Origin: Adineta ricciae
Lineage: Eukaryota > Rotifera > Eurotatoria > Adinetida > Adinetidae
Assembly (NCBI GenBank): GCA_905250025.1
Contig: CAJNOJ010000024.1
Span: forward strand, 372,001-436,000
DNA: 64,000 bases
Reading direction: 5' to 3'
The notes under the pieces were generated by a model that did not search any database, was not told the origin of the DNA, and was given only the letters and a program-made list of their open reading frames with translations. The number at the start of each line of letters is the position of its first letter. Position 1 is the stretch's first letter. The position numbers were made by a program, and so were the translations under genes. Positions 12,001-22,309 of the stretch are shown here, piece by piece.

Positions 12001-12322
12001 TGCAGAAAATGGCTTACATTCATTTCTATCTGCACCGACGGAAGTTGACTACTTGAAACAGATTGTACTTGCATATATGATTGGAAAAGATCAACTAGTA
12101 AGTTAAATATATTCCTATAAAAGCACAGAACAAAATGGCTTATTCTTCGTTCCATTAGACAATGGCCAAAGTTATCTGTGCGGTTCTTCGTTATACCGAC
12201 GAGGAAAAATCGTTGATACTAGAACATGAAAGACACCGTCACTCTGTAAGTTTTTCTGAACACATGGACATTCTATAGATATCTTTTTTGTTCAGAGATG
12301 GCTCAACTCAATAAAAACATAG
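9033..12322 (+). CDS. GOLGA4: GRIP-domain golgin (golgin-245/GOLGA4 type)
   Basis: Trans-Golgi coiled-coil tether; the GRIP domain binds Arl1-GTP. The N-terminus MFKNLKDKL matches the amphipathic start shared by GOLGA4 and GOLGA1. A Ser-rich segment and an acidic patch follow, then hundreds of residues of Glu/Gln/Lys coiled coil over more than ten exons. The C-terminus is a GRIP domain: PTEVDYLKQIVLAYMIG, intron, TMAKVICAVLRYTDEEK, ending with a Trp (RWL) in the last short exon; the stop is 12320-12322. TMAKVI and the E(F/V)DYL pattern favour GOLGA4 over golgin-97. It is shorter than the human protein (about 2,200 aa), at perhaps 750-800 aa by eye. Micro-exons and short introns make exact junctions uncertain in the middle. 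Confidence 0.82.
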
Positions 12323-12577
12323 TCATTGGCTTGGTTAGATCCTCTTCCTATTCTAATTGGAATTTCTATTTATTTATTTATTACAAATGGAGACTGGATA
12401 TATTCATTCAATTTTATTGTTACAAAAAAGAAAAATAATACTTTTCTTTTTTTGTTCTTGCTTTGTTTTTGATCACAATTGTTCTTCCTATAAATTTATT
12501 TCTGAAACATACCTCTTGATTAGTGTTTTATTAGAAGAAAGTAAAGTTTATCAATAATTCTAAGCATCATCATCTAC

Positions 12578-12696
12578 GCTTACGGCCATACCACGTTGAA
12601 TACACCAGTTCTCGTCCGATCACTGAAGTTAAGCAACGTCGGGCTCGGTTAGTACTTGGATGGGTGACCGCCTGGGAATACCGAGTGTCGTAAGCT
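12578..12696 (+). rRNA. 5S ribosomal RNA
   Basis: Starts GCTTACGGCCATACCACG and ends GTGTCGTAAGC, so the 5' and 3' ends pair. The internal promoter A box/IE/C box region (AAGTTAAGCAACGTCGGGCT, GATGGGTGACCGCCTGGGAA) is intact. Length is about 118 nt, followed at once by a T run acting as the Pol III terminator. It matches the second copy at 21533-21650 base for base by eye. Confidence 0.97.
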
Positions 12697-12702
12697 TTTT
12701 TG
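12694..12702 (+). terminator. Pol III T-run terminator of 5S gene
   Basis: GCTTTTTTG directly after the mature 5S 3' end; six T residues are sufficient for Pol III termination. The other copy has the same GCTTTTTTGTTTT flank. Confidence 0.8.
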
Positions 12703-13740
12703 TTTTGCTCAATTTTGATACATAGGAACTTTGAATAAAATCATCATCATTGATTAGTCGATCTGCTGTTTCTAGTTTAATACTAACAACATCTCAACGC
12801 ACAACTGATTTTCAAGTATATCTCGATCTAATACAAGTAGCAGCGTTTTGTTGAAACATGATTTTTTTCCACTGACACGTTCTCTACTAAAAGAAATGAA
12901 ATTTTGTCTTGCATGATACTTGTTTTCTCATGGACATAATCTCTCATTAGTTGTTTACAATTAAAAGTTTTGGAACATGCACTTTCCTTGGAAACTGTGT
13001 CAATTGAAAAACTCTTTCCGGATGTTTTCAACAATTTTGATTTGTTGGTGATGGATGCGAACAGATACTTATTTAGCAGAAAGCATGCATATATGATTGA
13101 ACACTGCTCTATGCTCTGTAGTCCATCCTACCGATGGGTTCGATGGAGAATGCCGAGTATAAAAACGTCGAAAAAGGAAAAGGAAATATCCTTATATAAA
13201 AGTTTTCGCTTTTTCCGGAATTTTCCAACGAACTGTGAAAACTTATGTGTAATGTAGCATGCTATATTCTATACAGGATTACAGGAACGTTTGCATATGT
13301 ATGACGTAAGTGTATATTTTCCTTTCTTGTTTTTTCCCTATATATATATGTCTTCTTTCTATATGTTTGTGTATGGATAGATCTCTATCTCCAGTGTCCT
13401 CTTCTCTTTCCCTGATCTTTTCATTTGATCAATTTCAATACGTAACATAGCAATTCCGCACTGATTTTCCACAAGACATTTTTCTAGAGTGTTGATGATA
13501 GTTAGATTATCTCTGACGAATATGGTTTCTCATCAATTTGTCATGCAGATGACTAGAAATGCGATGATTCGAACGCTTACGAATTGCGCTATTTGATAGC
13601 AACCTCCGACGTAGATAGGTACAAACTGAGACAATATAATTTTTTCTTTTAACAAACAGGCATACCACTTGAAAGATATTAGTGTATTGGATATAGCCAA
13701 TAGCAACTTCTAGAAAACAGAGTAGAGCTTCGAATCCAAC
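12703..13740. other. 1 kb intergenic stretch after 5S gene
   Basis: Short ORFs only and no recognisable domain. A TATAAAA occurs at 13158-13164, and a pyrimidine tract plus AACAAACAG near 13650-13661 could be a 3' splice site for the 5' UTR of the next gene. I searched by eye for a spliced-leader RNA or tRNA near the 5S gene and found none. Confidence 0.5.
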
Positions 13741-14082
13741 ATGGCAACTGGTTTGGATGGCACAACAAAGCGGAACGTAGATTCATCAATGGCCGAAATA
13801 CTGGAGGCGATTAAAGTTACTGGTACTTTTCAACGTTTAGTCGTCGAATATTACAGCAATGGCACTATCAAACGTATAGAGAAAGAGTTGAATCATTTTG
13901 CTATCATCACAGTTGGGCTAACTACCATTGCGTTCGGCGTTACCGTTCATTTTCTCGGTCCAAGCAACGTGACTGAATATGCCAAAGCAGCGCTAGCAGC
14001 GGCTCAAGCAGTAGAGGCCGTCTCCAGTGTCGCACGTGGCAAACCTGTGCCAAACGGTTTAATGCATCCAATGGGCATATAG
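13741..14082 (+). CDS. Small single-exon membrane protein, unrecognised
   Basis: 113 aa from an ATG to TAG with no intron. Residues about 51-73 (HFAIITVGLTTIAFGVTVHF) form one hydrophobic segment. It is preceded by a charged region rich in Lys/Glu and followed by an Ala-rich helix (AKAALAAAQAVEAVSS). No signal peptide is evident at the extreme N-terminus. AATAAA occurs about 65 bp past the stop (AGCGAATAAAATAT). I do not recognise the family. Support for its being a gene is the clean ATG, helix-like composition and the poly(A) signal; its short length keeps confidence moderate. Confidence 0.6.
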   Translation: MATGLDGTTKRNVDSSMAEILEAIKVTGTFQRLVVEYYSNGTIKRIEKELNHFAIITVGLTTIAFGVTVHFLGPSNVTEYAKAALAAAQAVEAVSSVARGKPVPNGLMHPMGI

Positions 14083-14730
14083 AGGAAAATGCATGGATGC
14101 ACTTTGCTTAGGACTATGTAATCTAGATATGCATTTTGATTAAGCGAATAAAATATATCAGTTTACACAAGACAAGTAAGCTTCTTCACAGGATAAAAAA
14201 AAAACTCATATTTGTATTGCTAATGGAAAAAATGTTTTAATCAAATAAACTCGAATGACATACTCAAACTGAATCAAAACCACGAATAGAATAACGTGAA
14301 AATCACACTGTTGCGATTTAAGGAAGAATCAACATGATTTTAAAAATACTAACTAATTTTCCAAACTTTCAATCAAAGTGCAAAATACATAGCAGAGTGT
14401 ATAGATCAGCGTGTGTACAACAGAAATCGCAGATGCTCTCTACAAGTGAATTTAGTATGCATTCAAATATTTTCTTGTACAACGGAATATTTATTCCTTC
14501 AAACAAAACAAAAAATGGTACTTTTCGTGAATGATGGCGACATCTACATCATACATCTAACGGACGCAGAAAGTGGCTTTCTTTATTGTTTTGTTCATAT
14601 ATCATCGAATGAAAGTTTCACTAAGAAAGATGAGATTAATTTCGAAAGTGCCGTGTAGAAAGCTATTTGGTTGACGATATACTCGTTCAGACACACAGTT
14701 TTCCACTGTACACTGATCCGTGGTCACAAA
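14083..14730. other. Intergenic region upstream of GPKOW
   Basis: About 650 bp. It holds the 3' UTR of the small membrane protein and the GPKOW promoter. AT-rich; overlapping short ORFs have no recognisable content, and no TATA box or clear 3' splice site lies next to the GPKOW ATG. Confidence 0.45.
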
Positions 14731-15858
14731 ATGTCTGAACCTACACGTGTCACTTTCAAACTGGGTGGTTTCAAGCGACCTGCTCTGAACAATCTGGTAC
14801 CAGCAACCAGTCAGTTTGACACATCGACATCCAATACAGATGATCAACAATTAGAACTTGTAACCGGTTTTGACAATGGTGAACTCAAAGGCAATGCACC
14901 AGTTGTAAAAAAGGAAGAATTAGTTATACCTAGTCAACCAAACGCTCATAATCAATTTTTCAAAATGAAAATAGAAAGTAAAAAGAAGATGACATCAAAT
15001 GGAACGGATATGAGTCAATTAGAAGATGAAGCCAAACGTGCACTCATTCTGGATGCCCAAGCAGCTAATGAAGCTTGGAATGAACGAAATGAGAACGGAC
15101 CAGTTCGTGTACATACAATCGAACAAGATTCAGCGAACACGTTTATGATTAACACGGACGAAGAAGCCAATGCAAAGGAACCCGAAGAAGAAAAAGAAGT
15201 TGAAAACGCTGATTACGAACAGGTTCCAATCGAAGACTTTGGAATGGCTGTCTTACGTGGCATGGGTTATAAAGAAGATTCCGGCCTTGGTATATCAAAT
15301 AAGAAACAAGTCGATGTTTTTGTTCCCGAAAGTCGTCCTCGCGGTCTTGGTTTAGGTGCCGATCGAAAAGTTTTAGAAAAAATTAATCAATTGAAACGTA
15401 ATTTAAAAAAAGCTGGCATTGACGAAAAAGATGATTTATGCTTTGAAAAAGGAGCTTTTGTTCTTATTGAGAAAGGTCCTCATCAAGATTTGTATGGTAC
15501 AATTGAATCCATTGATGAAGATGTTACTCGTTTAACCGTTTCATTAGCTGTTAGTGGTACAAACAAGAAGAAAGAAGTCATATCGATATCACAGTACAGC
15601 GTTAAATTAGTGACAGAAAAGGAATTTCTCAAATATAGCAAATATGTCAATAAATCCAAAGCTGATCGGGTGGACAAAGAAACAAGTGAACGTCTGATCA
15701 AAGATTACCATCGATCTGAGACGAAGAGCACTAGTTCTGGTGACGATCGCGACCGTGAACGTGATCATAAACATCATCGTTCATCTAAAAATGATGACCA
15801 CGACCGAAAGCATCATCGACATCGAGATGACGACAGAAATCGATCAAGACGGCATTAA
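14731..15858 (+). CDS. GPKOW: G-patch and KOW motif protein, spliceosomal
   Basis: GPKOW/Spp2-family factor that activates the DEAH helicase DHX16/Prp2 in the spliceosome. A single exon of 376 codons (375 aa), in contrast to its intron-rich neighbours. Domains: N-terminal TFKLGGFKRP; region YEQVPIEDFGMAVLRGMGYK then RPRGLGLGAD, the G-patch; and a KOW motif at GAFVLIEKGPHQDLYGTIES. The human protein is about 476 aa with a second KOW motif. Here the sequence instead ends in an Arg/Asp/His/Ser-rich RS-like tail with no KOW2. ATG 14731 is chosen because the family start (MSEPTRVTFKLGGF) begins there, not at the earlier in-frame codon. Confidence 0.9.
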   Translation: MSEPTRVTFKLGGFKRPALNNLVPATSQFDTSTSNTDDQQLELVTGFDNGELKGNAPVVKKEELVIPSQPNAHNQFFKMKIESKKKMTSNGTDMSQLEDEAKRALILDAQAANEAWNERNENGPVRVHTIEQDSANTFMINTDEEANAKEPEEEKEVENADYEQVPIEDFGMAVLRGMGYKEDSGLGISNKKQVDVFVPESRPRGLGLGADRKVLEKINQLKRNLKKAGIDEKDDLCFEKGAFVLIEKGPHQDLYGTIESIDEDVTRLTVSLAVSGTNKKKEVISISQYSVKLVTEKEFLKYSKYVNKSKADRVDKETSERLIKDYHRSETKSTSSGDDRDRERDHKHHRSSKNDDHDRKHHRHRDDDRNRSRRH

Positions 15859-16476
15859 TTATTCAATTGTTTCCTCTTTTTTTTTCTACATGTATAATAA
15901 ATATCCATACATATTTTGTTATCATCCTTGTAATTTTCTTATTCTGGATTTTATACGATGGCTGGCGGTAAAAAATCAAGAAAGCAAAACAGATGAATTT
16001 CAATTGCAAATAGGCAGATATTCCATAGACGCGAGAAAAGCAAACATAGAGTATATCAAAATAGATGTATGGTCTAATGAAAAAAACAGAATCATGCAGA
16101 CATTTGGGAATAAATTTAATATATACGAGAAAAGGAAAAAAGATGTGTGAAATCTATCTATATTCCTAAACGAAATACTATGTTCGAATTGTGGTCATGT
16201 GTGCGCATCCTGTCGATGGTGAAGTAAGTGCAGAAGAAGGAGAATAACACAAAAGGAAGTAGTTTTATTCTTATAATTATCAAAACCAATAGCATTGTTT
16301 CTATTATCTGAGAAAAAAAAACGAGAGAGAATGAAGAGAACATTGTTGCTTTTCTTTCTCTGCTATTGTAATATTTTATATTTACAGTAGCAGTTCGACT
16401 TTTCTAACGGTAAGTACCATGTTTAATTATAAAAAAAAAGACGCGTTTTATATGCTTTTACAAAATTCAAGTATTA
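15859..16476. other. Intergenic region GPKOW-OSBPL8
   Basis: About 620 bp with no supported gene. AATAAA (TATAATAAATATCC) about 30 bp after the GPKOW stop is a likely poly(A) signal. Upstream of OSBPL8 there are pyrimidine tracts and a GTAAGT, compatible with a 5' UTR intron. Confidence 0.5.
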
Positions 16477-19400
16477 ATGGCAGCAACAGCCGGAAATCTG
16501 TTGGTTTCAAAGGATTTCAAAAGTAGTTCATATCTTGATCGCCTATTACCAAAGCATAGAAACGTCAATAGAGCGTTAAGTTTCACACCACTCAGTAACT
16601 TGAACTGACTATTTCTCTATTAACGACACATACAATTTTCTTTTTAGGTTCATCAATTTTAGCCCCAATGAAGAGAGTAAGCCAAAGCTCAACTAAATAG
16701 CTAAATTAGCACAGTTCGATTTTAGTTGAACAAAACATTCGACGCTTCATCGGACTCGGGCGAACAAAATCGAAGTCCACGGAATGAATTGTATAGGGTA
16801 ACGGTTCACTTTTGAGAGAAAACAAAGAAAAATTCGTTGAATATTCAGTTGCAAAAGCAATCCTATGAAAACGCCAAGAAACACATTGCATCCGAGTTGG
16901 AATATATTCTCAAAGATCCTTCAATTGTGGTCGTTAGCGATTGGCTCAAAGTGCGAGGAACACTACGGGACTGGACTAAGCTGTGGGCAGTTTTAAAACC
17001 AGGTTACATGTTACTCTATCGTAGTCCTATATCTATGGTATGTGAAAACCTACCTATTCGATTCGTTCATGATGATCGTATTGTAGGACGGTGTTTGGGT
17101 TGGCACTATTGTTCTCTCATCGTGTGAAGGTGGGCGTTGTACTCGGTTTTGCTCGTAATTTTGACTCTCTCATCGTAGTTATTCAACGACCTTCGAAGAA
17201 AACAGGATTCTGTTTTAAAATTTGGCATCCATTAGAAAAATCTATCTGGACGCAGAAAGTAAACGAGTTTTACTACGAAACAAAATAAAACACGACTTTT
17301 CCTCTTCCTGTAGGGTCCTAGAAATGAGCAATTTGGTGCCCTGACATTTCCTCTACCAATCAATTACTTAATTTGTCGAGCATCAGACGAAGCCACGGGT
17401 ATTTTGCTTCAATTTTGATTCGTCAGAGACAAAAAATAGCTAAACCATTAAGGATATTGCTGGATGGATGGACTTGAATTAACAATGAAATGTTCAAAAT
17501 TATTGAAAAAGCCCTTTCTAACGTATGATGTTCCCCCTACGTCAACCACGAGCAATTCTTCAATCCTGTCTAATGAAGACAGCATACTTTCAAACAGCAA
17601 CTCCTCCACAAATGATATTAATCTGTCTCGCACGAACCTTCTGGCAGACGATGATCGAATGAGTGAAACCAGTGCTGATATGAGCAGAACTTCAAGAAGT
17701 GGCACCACTCAATCGGAAATGTCACAAGATCGACCTAATCCTCCCGAGGAAGAGAAAGCTATAACGCCATATATTCTTGCGCCTCCAGAGGAAATGGGCG
17801 AAGTATGTCGAGCGAAAAAAAAAATGCACACTTCTTATCGAAAAAATCATGCTAATTTTAGCTTGGCAATGCGGCCCAAACGGAAGAGGTAGCCGACGAA
17901 AACAAATCGCTAATAGTGCATTTATTAAAACAAGTTCGGCCAGGCATGGATTTAGCGAAAGTAGTTCTCCCAACATTCATACTAGAATCTAGATCATTTC
18001 TGGAAAAACTTTCTGATTATTATCACCACTGCGACATTCTTGAAGAGTATGTTTATTTCAACGATACACTTTAGCATGTTGAAAACTATTTTAATAACTT
18101 TTCTTTTGCCTCTAACGAACTTATGAGAGGGAACTTGATATTAATTAGATTGTTGCTATTTTTAGAACAGTCAATTCACCTGATCCGTTAGAACGGATGA
18201 AAACAGTTGTAAAATTTTACCTCTCAGGATTTTATAAGAAGCCAAAGGTTTGTTTAAAAATGGCGTGTCAGCAACTAATTTCAACTTAATTTCAGGGCCT
18301 GAAAAAGCCCTACAATCCTGTTCTAGGCGAAGTATATCGCTGTTATTTTCATCATACAAAAAATGATAGTAAAACATTTTATATCGCAGAACAGGTGAGT
18401 TCATACTAGAAAGCGTCTGTAGAAAATCGATGGGCTGTTCGGTTAGATCTCTCATCATCCACCAATTACAAGTTTTTATGTGTCAAATCGAAAGGAAGGA
18501 TTTTGTATTCAAGGAAATATCTTAACAAGATCCAAATTCTATGGTAAATACTTAATCGGTGACTTTAGTTTTCCATTTCAACTATTACCTATAGGCAATA
18601 GCTTGCAAGCAATACTGGATGGCTCAGCTCGATTGACTCTACTGAACCGTGGAGAAGATTATAACATTACTATGCCGTATGCGAACTGTAAAGGTAAAGT
18701 TAGTCACTCTTTTCAAACATTTTCATAATCCAGCTGTATCGATGTCATGCAGGTATCCTGATCGGAAGGTTGACTATGGAATTAGGTGGCAAAGTAACAA
18801 TTACTTGTGAAAAAACTCGTTATTCAGCTGATATTGAATTCAAATTAAAAGTAACAAGTGATTCCCTTTTTCTTCTTGATATATGCATCGTTTCTACTTC
18901 CTTAAAGCCCTTTATCGGTGGCCAAGAATTAACTAACTTGGTTGAAGGAAAAATCCGTCTGGAAGACGATGTCCTCTATACTTTTTCTGGTCATTGGGAC
19001 GATGAAATCATCTTGATCGATAAAACCACACACGTAGATTCCACAATATTCTGTATATCAATCATGGAGAACTAGGTTTGTCTGTTGTAGATGAAAAGTG
19101 TCTTGTGGAAAGTCACGCCATCTGTGATCAATTCTCGTCTGAAACGATATGTCGTACCGATCGAACAACAACAAGAGAATGAATCCGAAAGGTGAAAACT
19201 AATTCCATCGAAAAAAAAGATATTCTCTTTAATAATACGATTTTCGATGTAGATTATGGCAACGTGTAACATCAGCAATTCGACAAAATGATCAAGTTTT
19301 AGCTACCGAAGAAAAGACGATCATTGAAAGTGAACAACGTAAACTGGTTAAAGAACGCAAGATAACAGGAATTGAATGGCATCCTTGTCTGTTCTCAATG

Positions 19401-19853
19401 GATGAAAATATCAGACAATGGACATACAATCATATAGAGTAAAATGTGAACATCTTGTCAAATAATCTTGCAGTTGTATTCTTTTATAGCACTCATCCAT
19501 GGGATTCACATAATGATATTTCCACGTACGAAACAAATTTTATGATCTGCACGCATACATGTCATCATCGAGATCCAATGATTGTTCATGAACGTACCGT
19601 ATCGTTTCGCAATACTCACAGTGAATCAATTCTAACCGATCGGAAAGCATCATTTAGTGAAGATATAACATCGATATTGAAAAGTATTGAAACAAATCTG
19701 ATGCATACAAGTGAACGAATTGACTTTCATGAGCGACAAATTTGTCAATTACAAACACAACAATCAATACGTTATCCTTCGTTTTACCTCATTCATTTTC
19801 TTCTTCTTATTTTTGTTGCATTCATTTTAAAATATTTATTTCGTTCAAGTTAA
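16477..19853 (+). CDS. OSBPL8: Oxysterol-binding protein-related protein 8/5 (ORP8-like)
   Basis: ER-anchored lipid exchanger that swaps phosphatidylserine for PI4P at ER-plasma membrane contacts. About a dozen or more short exons. In order: a Ser-rich N-terminus; a PH domain ([60 protein letters not shown]); an acidic Ser/Thr linker; the ORD beginning [20 protein letters not shown]. It includes [13 protein letters not shown] and the signature EQISHHPP split by an intron; then a coiled region with QLWQRV-type sequence; and a C-terminal hydrophobic tail anchor ([19 protein letters not shown]). The PH + ORD + tail-anchor layout is specific to ORP5/8. No FFAT motif was seen, as expected for a tail-anchored member. 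Convergent with the next gene, 57 bp apart. Confidence 0.92.
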
Positions 19854-19909
19854 ATAAGTGTTCTTTCGGTTACTTTTTTTTATTGTCAACTAGTTGTATG
19901 AATAAAACA

Positions 19910-21382
19910 TCATTTGGTAGTAAAATATTTGTCGTAAATAACCACGCTGACGATCAATACAATCGATATCCACAAAGCATGAAGAGCGATATTACTCCGA
20001 AACAATTTCTCAGCTTGGCGATCGACATTTTCACTGTGAGTTTTGTTGCTTATATTGTTCGATTTGAGATGTTGAGCGTTCAAGTTGTTTTTTTCTTCTT
20101 CGGTAGAATCGGTGTCAATATTGGAACAATCTGCGTCATATTCATAGGTTTTATCGCCACACGTAAATGCCCAAAAATCTTTCAGTTCGTTCAATGGTCG
20201 TGGATATTTAAACCACTCCAGAGCTTTTTCTATTGAAACAAAATAAACATATCGATGGTCTGGACTAGTTAAAAGATGTTGAATAAAGCGAAGCAAAGCT
20301 TGCAGGCGAACTTTTTTGTTTTGAGCAAGCCAAGAAAGATCCAATTGAATAATGAAGGGTGATCGACGGCCAACAGTTAATGACGAATGACGTTGGAAAT
20401 TATGCATAAGAAAATCATAGTAAATATCAGTGGTTGGCGTTTGATCCGCTGGCAGACATGACGAATCAGATAGAGTACGACAAGAGATATTTGCTGAAAA
20501 GAAATGTAAATTTTAAATGCCTGTGTTAAATTGAAAAAAAAACAAGATGCGCTCACAGTTCGGATAAGTCCATTCGTGTAGTGGAAATTGCCAAAGTGCT
20601 TCGAATGGTTTTGTCCAATTATAGCAGTTAATACATGCTTGATGATCAAATGGATAATCCATTGTGAATGGCCACATGAAATTGTTCGATTTGAACAACA
20701 TCGATGAATCATAATGAAAATGATATTTCTCTAAGAGTTCGAAATGTTGATGTCCATCAATTTGTAAATGTGGTGCACGAAAGCCTTTGATATGGGATGA
20801 ATGAATCTGTCCTTTGTCGACGATGTTGATGCGTTGTTCCTTTATTTCGCGTTGCCAATCTTTATTCGTCCATCTACGCCAAGAATTCTCTTGATAACAA
20901 TTAGTTAATGGACATCTAGAAATCGAATCAAATGAGACGATTTTTCGCAAAATAAAGATAAATTTACTTGTTGCTCGATACTGTCATCGCTATTTCATGA
21001 TGATTATCAAAAAGACGTTGAACTAAACAATATTCTGTATGAACGTCATGAATGAAAAATGTTGTTGAAATGGGACATTTATTTGGATTTCGATGGAATG
21101 AATGAAATATTGATCGAATAGAATCTAGTACATTTGTGTTTAAATTACCGACAAAAGTTAATAAAACCTGAAAAGAACGCTTAATTGATATACAAAAGAC
21201 AACAATGCTAAGCATAGAACACATACAAACTGAGGTAGATCAATGAGATCGAACGATGTTGGATTACCATTATTTGTTGGACATTGACAACTGGGTAAAA
21301 GACAATTGTCTTTAGTGCAAGTTTCACTTTGGCCTGATATGAATGACAATGTTAGAAAGCATAAAAAATAAAAGAATAACAT
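19910..21382 (-). CDS. Chitin-deacetylase-like membrane protein with degenerate active site
   Basis: Resembles animal polysaccharide deacetylase (NodB) proteins related to insect chitin deacetylases. Signal peptide MLFFYFLCFLTLSFISG, then a short Cys-rich segment. The NodB core follows: PQFVLLTFVGN, RNPNKCPISTTFFIHD, HEIAMTV, GFRAPHLQIDGHQHFELLE, YDSSMLF, WPFTMDY, then NFQRHSS. About 435 aa over four exons. Motif 1, TFDDA in active enzymes, reads TFVGN, and the HSxxH metal site after HEIA reads TVSSN, so metal-binding Asp and His residues are absent. The C-terminus has a transmembrane helix (ALWISIVLIVSVVIYD) and a short cytosolic tail. Probably a pseudoenzyme or carbohydrate-binding surface protein. 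Confidence 0.8.
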
Positions 21383-21532
21383 CTGAAAGCGATTGATTGC
21401 TGAAATTCAATTCTTTGTTTATCGTTCTACCCAGTGAAAAGAGAAGAAATATTCAGAATGATGCGTTAAAACATATGTGCTTTTGTATTTAACGGATGAT
21501 TTCGAAGTCGACTAGAAAAGAAAAACAAAAAA

Positions 21533-21650
21533 GCTTACGACACTCGGTATTCCCAGGCGGTCACCCATCCAAGTACTAACCGAGCCCGACGTTGCTTAAC
21601 TTCAGTGATCGGACGAGAACTGGTGTATTCAACGTGGTATGGCCGTAAGC
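21533..21650 (-). rRNA. 5S ribosomal RNA (second copy)
   Basis: 118 nt, apparently identical to the copy at 12578, in the opposite orientation. On the minus strand the 3' end is followed by GCTTTTTTGTTTTTC, a T-run terminator. It lies about 150 bp upstream of the deacetylase-like gene. Flanks differ from the first copy apart from the T run, so it is a dispersed, not a tandem, 5S gene. Confidence 0.97.
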
Positions 21651-22309
21651 GTACATTACTCCTCTATTTTTCCATTTTCAGATTAAGACGATCGACTTCA
21701 TCGATTCAAACAAGTACTGCTCATAATCATTGACGAGAACGCTTCGAATTTATATAGCAGACATAGCGCATTTCGTTCGTAGATATTGGTTATTGACTGT
21801 GCTTCATCTTGATACGTGACTGGTGAAGTCATATGAATATTCAACATGAAACAAAATTGTTGGTCATCGAATGTCAAGTGTTGAAATAACAATGGTCGAT
21901 GTTCATTGACATTTTCAACAAAGGTTATGGTTGTTTTAAAGATTTTTTGCCCGAAAAATAGTTACCGGGATGTTGAAGATATTTTGTAGGCTGTCCATGT
22001 CTTTAGTGAAACATTCTTCTCATGCGACTTAATACTAATCTTTGAATTACAAACTCGCGATATGAATTATCATTAGAAGACTGTTCATGTAGTATCATGC
22101 ATTTGAAAAAGTCACTAAATCTTCTTCGGAATCTCTCCTAGATGACATATCAACATAGATGTCGCCCTTTTTCATGTGTAATGTAAATCTGTAGTCTGAT
22201 TGGTCGAATACTGACATGTAATTTCTTTCGCCTCATATGGATAGGAGAAATTGATCATTCATCCTTTATTTTCGTTTCAATTCAATCAAACAAATAGTTA
22301 TCATTAATA
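21651..22309. other. Intergenic region between 5S gene and PPIL2
   Basis: 660 bp, AT-rich, only short ORFs of no recognisable content. It should contain the PPIL2 promoter and the upstream flank of the 5S gene. No TATA box is convincing. Confidence 0.45.

Noticed and set aside
12697-13740. Possible spliced-leader RNA or tRNA near the 5S gene
   Set aside because: No leader-like sequence followed by a GT donor and Sm site, and no cloverleaf with paired A and B boxes could be found by eye.
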